DNA of 54,469 nt from the NCBI GenBank assembly GCA_022340645.1, contig JAJDNP010000008.1:1-54469 (forward strand), read 5' to 3'. The DNA comes from Gammaproteobacteria bacterium. Lineage in GTDB: Bacteria; Pseudomonadota; Gammaproteobacteria; SZUA-229. Shown piece after piece: positions 25,336 to 35,506 of this stretch (its first letter is position 1; each line of letters opens with the position of its first letter). The notes under the pieces were generated by a model, which had not been told where the DNA came from, did not search any database, and saw only the letters and a program-made list of their open reading frames with translations. Position numbers and translations under genes: made by a program.

Positions 25336-26669
25336 TACTCGGTCAGAAACGGGTATCCCTGGTTATCACGAATGTCCTGGTCAATTATTGTTGCTGCCTT
25401 GTCCAGGGCCTGTTTAACGTTAGCACCATTGCGAATCTGTTGAAAGGCCTGCTGGAATGCCGTAGTAATGATTGGATAAGCCGGCGTCCTCGGTCGCGGC
25501 ACAGCAACGCCCTGCAGTAACTGGTCGGCAAATAAATGCAGTTCTCCTTTTTCGCCATAGCTTGCGGATCGCTGCACGGCGCTACGTGTGCCGGGCACGG
25601 CGCCGTTGACATTACTCATGGCCAGAACCTGGTCAGTCTGCAACAGAAAGCGGATAAATTCAGCCGCGGCCTGCGGCTGTGCACATCGGGTGGTAATCCC
25701 CCAGTTCCACGAGCCTTGCCCGGTCCTGCTGCCCTCGCCGAAATCTGGCAAGGGCAAAATAACAAGATCGTCCTGCCAGGCCTGTTTATAACGTGAATAT
25801 TCCCAATGACCCACCCATGACAGCGCAACACGTCCGGAAACGAATGCGGCATCATCGAGGTTGGGATCAACGCGGCCATTTTGAATCCAGCTCTGTACAT
25901 ACTGAAGGGCGGCAATCGCGGCATCACTGTTGAGTACCCCGCGGCTGTGCTGATAACTATCACGATCAATCAAATCAGCACCCGCAGACTGCAGTACGGG
26001 CGAGAAGCCATAGGTAAACCATTCGCCACCGTAATTGAGTTTCAAATCAAGCACCGCGCCATCGTCATCCTGCTGCGCCAGTTTCAACAGGATGTTATTG
26101 AACTCTGCAATGCGCCAGGCATCGGCAGCAGACTGCGGAATCCTGGCATTGATCCTGGATAATGCGCTTTTGCGGGCATACAGGCCCAGGCCCGAATCGA
26201 ACACACCGACGGAATACAGGTGCTGGCCATAGGTGCCCTGTACCACGATCGAAGGCAACAGGTCATCAATCACCGCAGCCGGCAGCAAGGTTTCCAGCGG
26301 CAGTAATTGTTGCTGCCAGATATAGTTATAAAGATAGGGGCCATCAAATTCGAGAATGTCCGGCAGATCGCCCGCCAGCGCCGCAGCCTGCACCTGGGCG
26401 TTGTAATCACGTTCAGGAACAAACGTGAGCTCGATATCGATGTCGTCTGTTTGCTGATTAAACTGTTCAACCTGTTTTTTTAATACCAGTCTTTCAGCAG
26501 CCTGCCCGGCGTGCGCCCATGCCTGTATGGTGATCGCGTCCTTACTTGTGTCATCCTGTTGATCGTTGTTTCGATCGCAGGCAGGCAACAGCGACATCAG
26601 GGGTAATACCAGCAGCAAGTACATGAGGCGGGGCAAGCACGTTTGCATCATTATCACAATCCGGTTCAT
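25335..26669 (-). CDS. Family 1 extracellular sugar-binding lipoprotein
   Basis: 444 residues. A lipoprotein signal (LLLVLPLMSLLPAC, acylated Cys about residue 31) is followed by a solute-binding fold: ITIQAWAH, QFNQQTDDIDIELTFVPERDY, ALAGDLPDILEFDGPYLYNYIW. This is the family-1 (MalE-like) pattern. It captures a sugar in the periplasm and delivers it to the permeases. Which sugar cannot be read. AGGACTGGA supports the start. First gene of the binding protein - permease - permease - ATPase operon. A 7-bp-armed palindrome about 55 bases upstream may be the operator. Confidence 0.92.
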   Translation of the reverse strand: MNRIVIMMQTCLPRLMYLLLVLPLMSLLPACDRNNDQQDDTSKDAITIQAWAHAGQAAERLVLKKQVEQFNQQTDDIDIELTFVPERDYNAQVQAAALAGDLPDILEFDGPYLYNYIWQQQLLPLETLLPAAVIDDLLPSIVVQGTYGQHLYSVGVFDSGLGLYARKSALSRINARIPQSAADAWRIAEFNNILLKLAQQDDDGAVLDLKLNYGGEWFTYGFSPVLQSAGADLIDRDSYQHSRGVLNSDAAIAALQYVQSWIQNGRVDPNLDDAAFVSGRVALSWVGHWEYSRYKQAWQDDLVILPLPDFGEGSRTGQGSWNWGITTRCAQPQAAAEFIRFLLQTDQVLAMSNVNGAVPGTRSAVQRSASYGEKGELHLFADQLLQGVAVPRPRTPAYPIITTAFQQAFQQIRNGANVKQALDKAATIIDQDIRDNQGYPFLTE

Positions 26670-26723
26670 TCCAGTCCTGTTAATTCACAATTCCAGCGAC
26701 TGGTAAAAAAGTGGCAGAGAGAT

Positions 26724-26746
26724 GGTGGATATTTAAATAATCCACC
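26724..26746. promoter_or_regulatory. Candidate operator palindrome upstream of the sugar importer
   Basis: GGTGGAT-N9-ATCCACC is a perfect dyad with an AT-rich centre (ATTTAAATA), 55-77 bases upstream of the binding-protein start. It suits a dimeric repressor or could be a leader hairpin. No regulator gene is adjacent. Confidence 0.4.
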
Positions 26747-26871
26747 TCACTAATGACATCAATTCTATTCTAATCAACACAGAAAATCGTGTTAACTGTC
26801 AGCCTCGCATCACCCGATAATGACAAACGAATAAAAACATAAAGGATTAGTCAAGAACCTTTTTGAAATTA

Positions 26872-26948
26872 TGGTGGCTATGGGTGGACTTGAACCACCG
26901 ACTCCAGCATTATGAATGCTGTGCTCTAACCAACTGAGCTACATAGCC
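26872..26948 (-). tRNA. tRNA-Met (CAT), elongator type
   Basis: 77 bases including an encoded CCA. All arms pair: acceptor GGCTATG/CATAGCC, D arm GCTC/GAGC, anticodon stem CAGCA/TGCTG with loop TTCATAA (anticodon CAT), and T stem GGTGG/CCACC with TTCAAGT. The acceptor and D arm match the E. coli elongator tRNA-Met pattern rather than initiator or tRNA-Ile2. Confidence 0.96.
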
Positions 26949-27107
26949 AATACAGGAACATCTATAAAAAAGTTCGCCCGGATGAACTTGAATGGACCGT
27001 TTTTGAACCTTTTTATGAAGGGCGCAGATTCTCCCGTGTTATCGCCTTAATGTCAATATTTACAGGGGATAGTCGCGGCAAATCAGTACCAGAGCTTATC
27101 TGTTTAA

Positions 27108-27314
27108 TCAGCTTACCAGTACGCAATCACCAGTGCTATTGCCAGCAATACCGGCAGCAGGCTGTGAAGGCGATAATCCTGCCACCACGGCCAGGCCCAG
27201 GCAGGCGGTAAACAGGTCAATTTCCGGGAAAAACTCCATGAACACCAGGGTAAAACAGGCGCCGATGACAATATAATCTACAACGCTTAACGTGGCGACA
27301 GGCATGGCATTCAT
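27108..27314 (-). CDS. Small membrane protein, possibly frameshifted
   Basis: The 68-residue ORF begins MNAMPVATLSVVDYIVIGACFTLVFMEFF, a clear membrane helix, then becomes hydrophilic and low-complexity (SPSQPAAGIAGNSTGD). Another minus-strand frame, ending at 27114, instead reads PAWAWPWWQDYRLHSLLPVL followed by a second hydrophobic helix, which is more protein-like. A single frameshift near 27200 would join the two halves into a two-helix protein. So this is either a short protein or a frameshifted gene (or a sequence error). No family recognised. Confidence 0.4.
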   Translation of the reverse strand: MNAMPVATLSVVDYIVIGACFTLVFMEFFPEIDLFTACLGLAVVAGLSPSQPAAGIAGNSTGDCVLVS

Positions 27315-27329
27315 TTTATATATTATGGT

Positions 27330-27398
27330 GCAGGTTCGAATTTATGCGGACAGCGGCGCCAATGTCTGCCCGATTCGTCCGAATAAATTCGAACCTGC
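27330..27398. repeat. Palindromic repeat element, copy C
   Basis: Arms GCAGGTTCGAATTTATGCGGAC (with one mismatch) at 27330-27351 and 27377-27398 around a centre containing GGCGCCAATGT. It lies 13 bp downstream of the ppsA stop codon and could serve as its transcript end. Confidence 0.85.
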
Positions 27399-27411
27399 AA
27401 ATGCATAGTGC

Positions 27412-29838
<2,427 letters not shown>

Positions 29839-30102
29839 ATTATCTCCCCATGAATTCATTGTTGTACGCTGTGAAGACGTGCCGCCTGGTGTCTTCCACA
29901 GCAGATCGGTATGTGGTTATTTATTATATTTGCAGTGTCGCCCTGGTCTTTATGCCGTCAGGCCGCTAACAGATTAAAATCCCCGCTGGCAAAAGTCCAG
30001 TGAAACATTGAATGTAACAGTCGTGTCAGCAATACATTTTATCTATGCATTGCATACCAGGCATCTGTAAAACTTGATGCTCCCAGCTCTGTAGCAGGGT
30101 CT

Positions 30103-30171
30103 GCAGGTTCTAATGTATTCGGACGATGATGAAAAACATTGGCGCCGTTGTCCAAATAAATTTGAACCTAC
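30103..30171. repeat. Palindromic repeat element, copy D
   Basis: Arms GCAGGTTCTAATGTATTCGGAC and GTCCAAATAAATTTGAACCTAC, a more diverged copy of element C in the opposite orientation, with the same GGCGCC centre. It sits in the 447-bp divergent gap between ppsA and the YeeE gene, which otherwise holds only promoter-like sequence. Confidence 0.75.
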
Positions 30172-30238
30172 ATGGAATTATCGATGTATCAAAAAAATTT
30201 TAGTTTATGTTTTTCATGGGTATAATCGGCATAAGCAA

Positions 30239-30254
30239 TGGCGATGGACTTGCA
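30239..30254 (+). promoter_or_regulatory. Candidate sigma-54 promoter for the YeeE/YedE gene
   Basis: TGGCGATGGACTTGCA has TGGC, the GG-N10-GC spacing and TTGCA of the sigma-54 consensus. The start codon is 32 bases downstream. A perfect TATAAT (30221-30226) with a poor -35 is an alternative sigma-70 promoter. Confidence 0.45.
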
Positions 30255-30285
30255 CTCGATTAACGTTATACGCTGGTAAAAAACT

Positions 30286-31548
30286 ATGAATTTTGAATCA
30301 TTTGCGCAAAGCCTCTCCTTCTTTTTATGGTCAACTTTTGTGATATCAGTGATTCTTGGCGCAGTTGTTAATAAAACAAATTTCTGCACCATGGGCGCGG
30401 TATCCGACATGGTGAACATGGGAGACTACGGCAGGTTCAGGGCCTGGCTGCTTACCATAGCCGTCGCCACCATCGGTGTCAGTGTGCTGGAGTACATGGG
30501 GCTGGTAAATGTTTCCGAGACCTTCCCGCCCTACCGCGCCAACCAGTTTATCTGGATTGAAAATATTCTTGGCGGCGTTTTATTTGGCATCGGTATGACC
30601 TATGCCAGCGGATGCGGCAATAAAACACTGATCCGCATCGGCGGCGGTAACATAAAATCCATTATGGTTTTTGTCGTTATCGCAGTCATCGCCTATTATA
30701 TGACGTCGCCATTTCCCGATAGCGATAAAACCCTGTACAGTGTTTTATTTTACGACTGGGTCAACCCGCTGGCGGTTTCACTTCAGGGCAACCAGGATAT
30801 CGGCGCCCTGATCAGCAAGGAAAATACACAAACCATGCGGCTTGCTGCCGGCCTGTTGGTTGCCGCCGGCCTGCTGTTCTATATCTTCAAGGCCGCCGAT
30901 TTTCGCAGCAGCAAAGACAATATTCTTGCCGGTGCCGTCATTGGACTGATTATCGTCACCGCCTGGTACACCAGCAGCAATATAAACATCAAAACTGAGG
31001 ATGCCAGTTATTCGATGGCCGATTATTATGCGGAATGGGACATGCTGGCTGATAGTAATGAAGGAAAACCTGCATCAGGCCGCACCCTCAGTCCCCAGTC
31101 ATTCACTTTTATCAACCCGATTGGGCAGACCTTTGGTTACATTAAAGACGGTTTCAAACCTGCGCTGTTGACCTTCGGCCTGGTTTCCGTGTTCGGCGTT
31201 ATTCTGGGCTCACTCTTCTGGTCTCTTGTCACACGGTCATTCAGACTTGAATGGTTTGCCGATTTCAAAGACTTCATGAATCATTTTGTGGGCGCCATAT
31301 TGATGGGCTTTGGCGGGGTACTGGGACTTGGCTGCACTATCGGCCAGGGAATTACCGGCATGTCTACGCTGGCCGTGGGTTCGATACTCACCTTCGTATC
31401 CATCGTGTTCGGCAGCGCCATAACCATGAAAATCCAGTATTACAAGCTGGTATATGAAGATGAAGCCAGTTTCATCAAGGCCTTTATTACTGCCCTGGTC
31501 GATATCAAGCTGCTGCCAGCTTCAATGCGCAAGCTGGACGCTGTCTAA
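30286..31548 (+). CDS. YeeE/YedE family sulfur-compound transporter (TsuA-like)
   Basis: 420 residues, about ten hydrophobic segments. Three conserved cysteine sites of the thiosulfate transporter TsuA are visible: TNFCTMGAVSD (about residue 30), YASGCGNKTLIRIGGGN (about 108) and LGCTIGQGITGMSTLAVGS (about 350). These relay sulfur species across the inner membrane. A large polar loop around residues 235-270 (TEDASYSMADYYAEWDM) is longer than in minimal members. Thiosulfate or another sulfane-sulfur compound is the likely cargo. The downstream DsrE-like and MBL-fold genes support a sulfur role, although a terminator-ended sRNA candidate lies between. Confidence 0.9.
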   Translation: MNFESFAQSLSFFLWSTFVISVILGAVVNKTNFCTMGAVSDMVNMGDYGRFRAWLLTIAVATIGVSVLEYMGLVNVSETFPPYRANQFIWIENILGGVLFGIGMTYASGCGNKTLIRIGGGNIKSIMVFVVIAVIAYYMTSPFPDSDKTLYSVLFYDWVNPLAVSLQGNQDIGALISKENTQTMRLAAGLLVAAGLLFYIFKAADFRSSKDNILAGAVIGLIIVTAWYTSSNINIKTEDASYSMADYYAEWDMLADSNEGKPASGRTLSPQSFTFINPIGQTFGYIKDGFKPALLTFGLVSVFGVILGSLFWSLVTRSFRLEWFADFKDFMNHFVGAILMGFGGVLGLGCTIGQGITGMSTLAVGSILTFVSIVFGSAITMKIQYYKLVYEDEASFIKAFITALVDIKLLPASMRKLDAV

Positions 31549-31626
31549 AAATGAGAGCCGATTCAGATAGTTGCAAGCGGACAATTAATCATCCAGCAGC
31601 AATAACCATAAAAATGTGACTGTTAA

Positions 31627-31668
31627 TTGACCTGTATCAAGTTAAAAAATCTGACTGCTATTTATTAT
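31627..31668 (+). promoter_or_regulatory. Class-II FNR-dependent promoter
   Basis: The FNR box TTGACCTGTATCAA (31627-31640; 9 of 10 consensus positions) is centred exactly 41.5 bases before 31675. The -10 element TATTAT (31663-31668; 5 of 6) falls at -12 to -7 relative to that base. No -35 is needed in class-II activation. The predicted +1 is the first base of the first hairpin of the RNA below. Confidence 0.75.
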
Positions 31669-31674
31669 ACCCAC

Positions 31675-31776
31675 ATCGCAGGTTTTCATAGTTCCTGCGA
31701 TTATGCCTCTGCTAACCTCTTTCTCCTGGAGGTTAGCCAGCAGCGTGAGCTGGTTACTCACGCTGCTTTTTATTTT
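31675..31776 (+). ncRNA. Candidate FNR-activated small RNA with three hairpins
   Basis: About 100 bases made of three consecutive perfect hairpins: ATCGCAGG/CCTGCGAT (31675-31701), GCTAACCTC/GAGGTTAGC (31711-31737) and AGCAGCGTGAG/CTCACGCTGCT (31739-31767), the last followed by TTTTATTTT. The second loop reads TTTCTCCTG, a pyrimidine-rich anti-Shine-Dalgarno sequence of the kind used by trans-acting sRNAs to block ribosome binding. With the FNR promoter at exactly the right distance it has the same architecture as E. coli FnrS, but no sequence relationship is claimed. An attenuated leader of the DsrE-like gene 75 bases downstream is the main alternative. Confidence 0.7.
31739..31776 (+). terminator. 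Rho-independent terminator of the sRNA candidate
   Basis: Perfect 11-bp stem AGCAGCGTGAG / CTCACGCTGCT with a 7-base loop and the run TTTTATTTT. Confidence 0.92.
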
Positions 31777-31850
31777 GCAGCGAATAATCCCCCCTTCTCT
31801 CCCGTCAATACTTTACAGAATTCTATTGTCCATTCACCCGGAATATAAAA

Positions 31851-32327
31851 ATGACCAGATCATTATTTTTTATAATAATTACGATTTGCTGTTTGTGCAC
31901 ACCGGCATTTGCCGCAAAAGCGCCATGGGGCGGCGCCACTGTCACCCCGACCGAGTATAAGCCACAAAAAGTTGTTTATGACGTGCACGTTGGCACCGTA
32001 ATGGAAGTTGAAAGTGTGCTGGACCGGGCCAGCTACCTGAGCACCATCACCGGTGCTGACCCGTTCGATCAATCTATTGTTCTTGTGTTGCATGGCAAGG
32101 AGCTGAATTTTTTTGCCATTGAAAATTATGAAAAATACAGGGAACTGGTCAACCGCGCGCAAAGCCTGGTCGCAAGTGAAGCAATAACCATGAAAATGTG
32201 CAAAATCGCAGCCAGCAGCCAGGGCTATGCGCCTGCAGACATTCACGGCTTTATCGAAATGGTACCGATGGGTGATGCCGAAATCATACGTCTGCAGTAC
32301 GAGGAAGACCATGCTTACATGCAATAA
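31851..32327 (+). CDS. Periplasmic DsrE-family protein
   Basis: 158 residues with a signal peptide (MTRSLFFIIITICCLCTPAFA). The mature part follows the DsrE/F-like alpha/beta fold: KVVYDVHVGTVMEVESVLDRASYL, SIVLVLHGKELNFFAIENYEKY and IHGFIEMVPMGDAEIIRLQYEE at the end. One cysteine (MKMCKIAASSQGY) sits where many homologues carry a conserved Cys. Such secreted members are common beside sulfur-oxidation genes, but their chemistry is not established. It overlaps the MBL gene by 17 bases, so they are co-translated. Confidence 0.8.
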   Translation: MTRSLFFIIITICCLCTPAFAAKAPWGGATVTPTEYKPQKVVYDVHVGTVMEVESVLDRASYLSTITGADPFDQSIVLVLHGKELNFFAIENYEKYRELVNRAQSLVASEAITMKMCKIAASSQGYAPADIHGFIEMVPMGDAEIIRLQYEEDHAYMQ

Positions 32328-33315
32328 AACACCATTACCTCGCACGCTTGCGCTTTCTGCACTTTTACTTTTCAGTCAGTCATTACTCGCCGCCCGGGAT
32401 GCAGGCAACCCCGCAAGTGACGCACAGTACGCACCGACTTCCGTTGTCATGGAAGTTAAAAAAGTATCCGAACATGTCTATTATGTTGAAGGCGCAGCCG
32501 GCATCGCCACAGATAATGAAGGTTTTATTTCTAATGCGGGTTTCGTGGTAACGGGGGACGGTGTTGTTGTATTTGACTCACTCGGCACGCCTTCGCTGGC
32601 TTATAAACTGCGAAACAAGATTGCAGAAATAACAGACCAGCCGATAAAAAAAGTACTTGTCAGCCATTTTCATGCCGACCATATATATGGCCTGCAGGTT
32701 TTTGAAGAGCTGGGCGCCGAGATCATTGCACCCTATGGCGCGCAAAAATACATAAACTCCGAGACTGCCAAAGAACGTCTCGAAGAACGCCGATTTTCGC
32801 TAGACCCGTGGGTCAATGAAAACACGCGCCTGGTGTTACCGGATACGACCATTTCGAAATCAAGCCAGTTTAGCCTCGGCGAGGTTACCTTTACCATCAA
32901 CTTTATGGGAAAAGCGCATTCCGATGGCGATATGACGATGCTGGTGGAGCCTGATAAGGTATTATTTTCCGGCGATATTATTTTTCAGCAGCGTATTCCT
33001 TTTGTCGGCAGTGCAGACTCAAAAAAATGGCTGGAAACTCTGACCAGACTGGAAACCGGCGGTTTAACTGCGCTTGTACCCGGCCACGGCCCGGCGTCGA
33101 CCAATCCCGAAAATACCATTTCACTCACGCGGCGCTACCTTGCCTATCTGCGTAAAGTCATGGGTGCAGGTGTGGAGGAAATGATTCCTTTCGATGAAGT
33201 TTATACAAATACCGACTGGTCTGAATTTAAAGACCTGCCCGCGTTTGATGAAGGCAACCGGATTAATGCCTACCAGGTGTATTTATCGATGGAAGCGGAA
33301 ATGCTGGAACAATAA
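32311..33315 (+). CDS. Secreted MBL-fold metallo-hydrolase (SoxH / quinoprotein-relay type)
   Basis: 334 residues from the ATG at 32311, which has GAGGAAG directly upstream and gives a signal peptide (LALSALLLFSQSLLAA). The metallo-beta-lactamase zinc motif is SHFHADHIYG (about residue 118). Further ligands lie in GKAHSDGDMTM and the C-terminal PGHGPAS. NAGFVVTGDGVVVFDSLGTPSLA is the fold's first strand pair. Relatives occur in sox and quinoprotein-relay loci as periplasmic hydrolases of unknown substrate. Coupled to the DsrE-like gene. Confidence 0.88.
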   Translation: MLTCNKTPLPRTLALSALLLFSQSLLAARDAGNPASDAQYAPTSVVMEVKKVSEHVYYVEGAAGIATDNEGFISNAGFVVTGDGVVVFDSLGTPSLAYKLRNKIAEITDQPIKKVLVSHFHADHIYGLQVFEELGAEIIAPYGAQKYINSETAKERLEERRFSLDPWVNENTRLVLPDTTISKSSQFSLGEVTFTINFMGKAHSDGDMTMLVEPDKVLFSGDIIFQQRIPFVGSADSKKWLETLTRLETGGLTALVPGHGPASTNPENTISLTRRYLAYLRKVMGAGVEEMIPFDEVYTNTDWSEFKDLPAFDEGNRINAYQVYLSMEAEMLEQ

Positions 33316-33375
33316 CATTGCGGTGATCAATAAGGATGCTGTTTAATGCATCACGGGCACAATCAAACCGCCGGT

Positions 33376-33849
33376 TTACTGTTCTCTGATCTTTTCAATC
33401 AATTCCTGAATATGCCCGGAGTTCGCTGCGAAATCCGCTCTGCTCCAGGTGGTGCGGGAGCTTGACTGGATATACAATGATGATTGATTTCTATTGACAG
33501 GTGTGACATGAATATAAACATCATCTTCAAATAATAAAATCGGGGAACGTACAACAAAATTTGCATTAAAGGTATCACTATCGTGAGCAATAATTCCCCA
33601 GCCTAACTCGTTTGCGCTTTCGAGTACCCGGTGATACAGTGTCTCTGCATCTATAGCAAACACTGGCGTACGTAATTCTTCAAAAGGATGATCATCCATT
33701 GTGGATGCGGAATTAACGGATAAAAAAACCGCCAGACGCTTTACCACACCCGGCGGTTCAAGTAAATTTGCGCCATTTCTAACCAGGGTAAAAAAAACAA
33801 TAATCACGGTCAAAACGATAACTGCCCCGGTCAGTTTTAATAACGACAT
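33376..33849 (-). CDS. DUF1499 family protein
   Basis: 157 residues. An N-terminal membrane anchor or signal (LKLTGAVIVLTVIIVFFTLV) precedes the DUF1499 domain: MDDHPFEELRTPVF, YHRVLESANELGWGIIAHDSD, FEDDVYIHVTP and SRTTWSRADFAANSGHIQELI. GAGGATGAC precedes the ATG. The family is widespread and uncharacterised. Convergent with the MBL gene. Confidence 0.85.
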   Translation of the reverse strand: MSLLKLTGAVIVLTVIIVFFTLVRNGANLLEPPGVVKRLAVFLSVNSASTMDDHPFEELRTPVFAIDAETLYHRVLESANELGWGIIAHDSDTFNANFVVRSPILLFEDDVYIHVTPVNRNQSSLYIQSSSRTTWSRADFAANSGHIQELIEKIREQ

Positions 33850-34220
33850 TTTGTCATCCTCATAATAAACCTGTCACTGTAAAAATTATTAATTCTTATT
33901 AAAAAGTTAAACCAGCTATTAGCAACTTCATGCTGCTACCATGTGAATACAATGCGTGGAATTCCCATCAGCAAACGCGAATATCTCTGTCGTCAAACCA
34001 CACTCTGTTTTTATGCTGAGACGCAAAGCATAAATACGCCATGGAGCTGTTCTAAAATACTATAACGTTTGACAATCGCAGCCAGATAAATCAGTATCAA
34101 GCCATGATTAATCAGTTTTGTCAACTTGCCACTCACCGAATGATTGTCCGTTTACAATGGAAACGACGACAGCGGCTTTTTGTATATTCATTTTGAAGGA
34201 ACAGCAAAACAGATATCTGC

Positions 34221-34252
34221 AAAAGGCCACTAAAAAATCAGTGGCCTTTTTT
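34221..34252 (+). terminator. Terminator hairpin in the 33850-34479 gap
   Basis: AAAAGGCCAC-N10-GTGGCCTTTTTT is a perfect 10-bp stem ending in six Ts. No ORF with protein-like composition precedes it, yet a TACAAT -10-like box lies at 34154-34159, so a short untranslated RNA of about 90 bases could end here. The rest of the 630-bp gap holds nothing recognisable. Confidence 0.65.
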
Positions 34253-34479
34253 GTACGGGTGGAAAGTATCACAGCAGAGACAGGTAACAAGTTGACTCAT
34301 GCACATATGAGTCTGGATGCAAAACACAGGTGACTCAAAAGAAAAAATATTTTCTCGCTAATCAGAGAGAACAAGTTCACAAAAAAATTGTATAAGCTGA
34401 TTTACGCTTTTCAAAAAATAATAAAACCTCGGTGTTTCTGTGGTGAATAAATCTTTAACCGGTAAGGAGGTAATGGAAA

Positions 34480-35385
34480 GTGTCAGTGCCAATATCGTAT
34501 CTCGCGGTCGTCCTGATCTGGAGTACAACACCATTAGCTATACAATGGAGCGGTAATTATGTTGGTTCTCAGTTTGGTGTCACGGCACGCATGTTCATCG
34601 GGCTTACCGCCCTGCTGGTATTGCTGCATTTTATGAAAATTGAGTTACCCTGGCATAAGAAAGCACAGCGAATTTACCTCATTAGTGGCGTTTCACTTTA
34701 TATAGCGATGAGTTTTGTTTACTGGGCGGCACAACATATCCCAAGCGGCTGGATATCCGTTGTTTTTGGTTTGTCGCCAATCATCACCAGCGTGCTTGCA
34801 AGTTTAATATTAAAAGACTCACATCTGTCAGGTACGCGTCTGGCAGGCATGCTGACAGGTTTTTTCGGTCTTACGGTAGTCTTTATCGAAGGCATGTCTA
34901 TATCAACCGCGGCTTTACTTGGCATTATAACCGTTGTCCTGAGCGCCATAGCGCAGTCACTCGGCTCGGTATTGCTAAAGCAGCAGCAACCTGAACTTCA
35001 TCCCATGGCGATAACCGCAGGCAGTATTATGGTGGCATTGCCACTGTTTTTAGTAAACTGTATTGCAGCAGGCGGCTGGCCCGCAACGATTCCGCTTAAA
35101 TCTGCCATATCAATACTATACCTGGGTTTGATAGGCTCAGCGGTTGGCTTCCCCCTGTATTTTTACCTGCTGAAGAACCTCGCGCCAGAACGCGTTGCTA
35201 TTGTAACGCTGATCACGCCTGTTACCGCCTTGCTGTTAGGCGCCTTTTTCAATGCTGAAATCATCAGCAGCAAGGTCTGGACGGGAACAGCATTGATACT
35301 CGCGGGATTAGCAATTTATGAATACGGGAAGTATCTGCCGCATGTAAAGAAGTGGAAAATACGCTGGTTGCAGAAGCCACTTTAG
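34480..35385 (+). CDS. EamA/DMT family transporter
   Basis: 301 residues, ten predicted helices in two homologous halves of the drug/metabolite transporter fold (first half from MSVPISYLAVVLIWSTTPLA, second from AALLGIITVVLSAIAQSLGSVLL; LAPERVAIVTLITPVTALLLG near the end). Start is the GTG at 34480, with AAGGAGG nine bases upstream; the nearer ATG is out of frame. Exports or imports a small metabolite across the inner membrane; substrate unknown. Monocistronic. Confidence 0.88.
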   Translation: MSVPISYLAVVLIWSTTPLAIQWSGNYVGSQFGVTARMFIGLTALLVLLHFMKIELPWHKKAQRIYLISGVSLYIAMSFVYWAAQHIPSGWISVVFGLSPIITSVLASLILKDSHLSGTRLAGMLTGFFGLTVVFIEGMSISTAALLGIITVVLSAIAQSLGSVLLKQQQPELHPMAITAGSIMVALPLFLVNCIAAGGWPATIPLKSAISILYLGLIGSAVGFPLYFYLLKNLAPERVAIVTLITPVTALLLGAFFNAEIISSKVWTGTALILAGLAIYEYGKYLPHVKKWKIRWLQKPL

Positions 35386-35390
35386 TGGTT

Positions 35391-35497
35391 AATGAAAAAC
35401 GAAAAATGAATTTTAAATTTGTCACCAGCGAGTTAACAAACTCAGTTCGAAAATAATTGTTTTTTCGCTTTTCATTAATCATTTTTCGTTTTTCATT
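35391..35497. repeat. 19-bp inverted repeat built from 7-bp units
   Basis: AATGAAAAACGAAAAATGA (35391-35409) and its exact inverse (35479-35497), with a partial third copy at 35461-35476. The arms themselves are degenerate heptamers (ATGAAAA / ACGAAAA). It lies between convergent genes and could end both transcripts. Confidence 0.75.
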
Positions 35498-35506
35498 GCG
35501 CTATTG

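Noticed and set aside
26872-26948. CAT-anticodon tRNA as tRNA-Ile2 or initiator tRNA
   Set aside because: The acceptor stem, D arm and the paired first acceptor position match elongator tRNA-Met.
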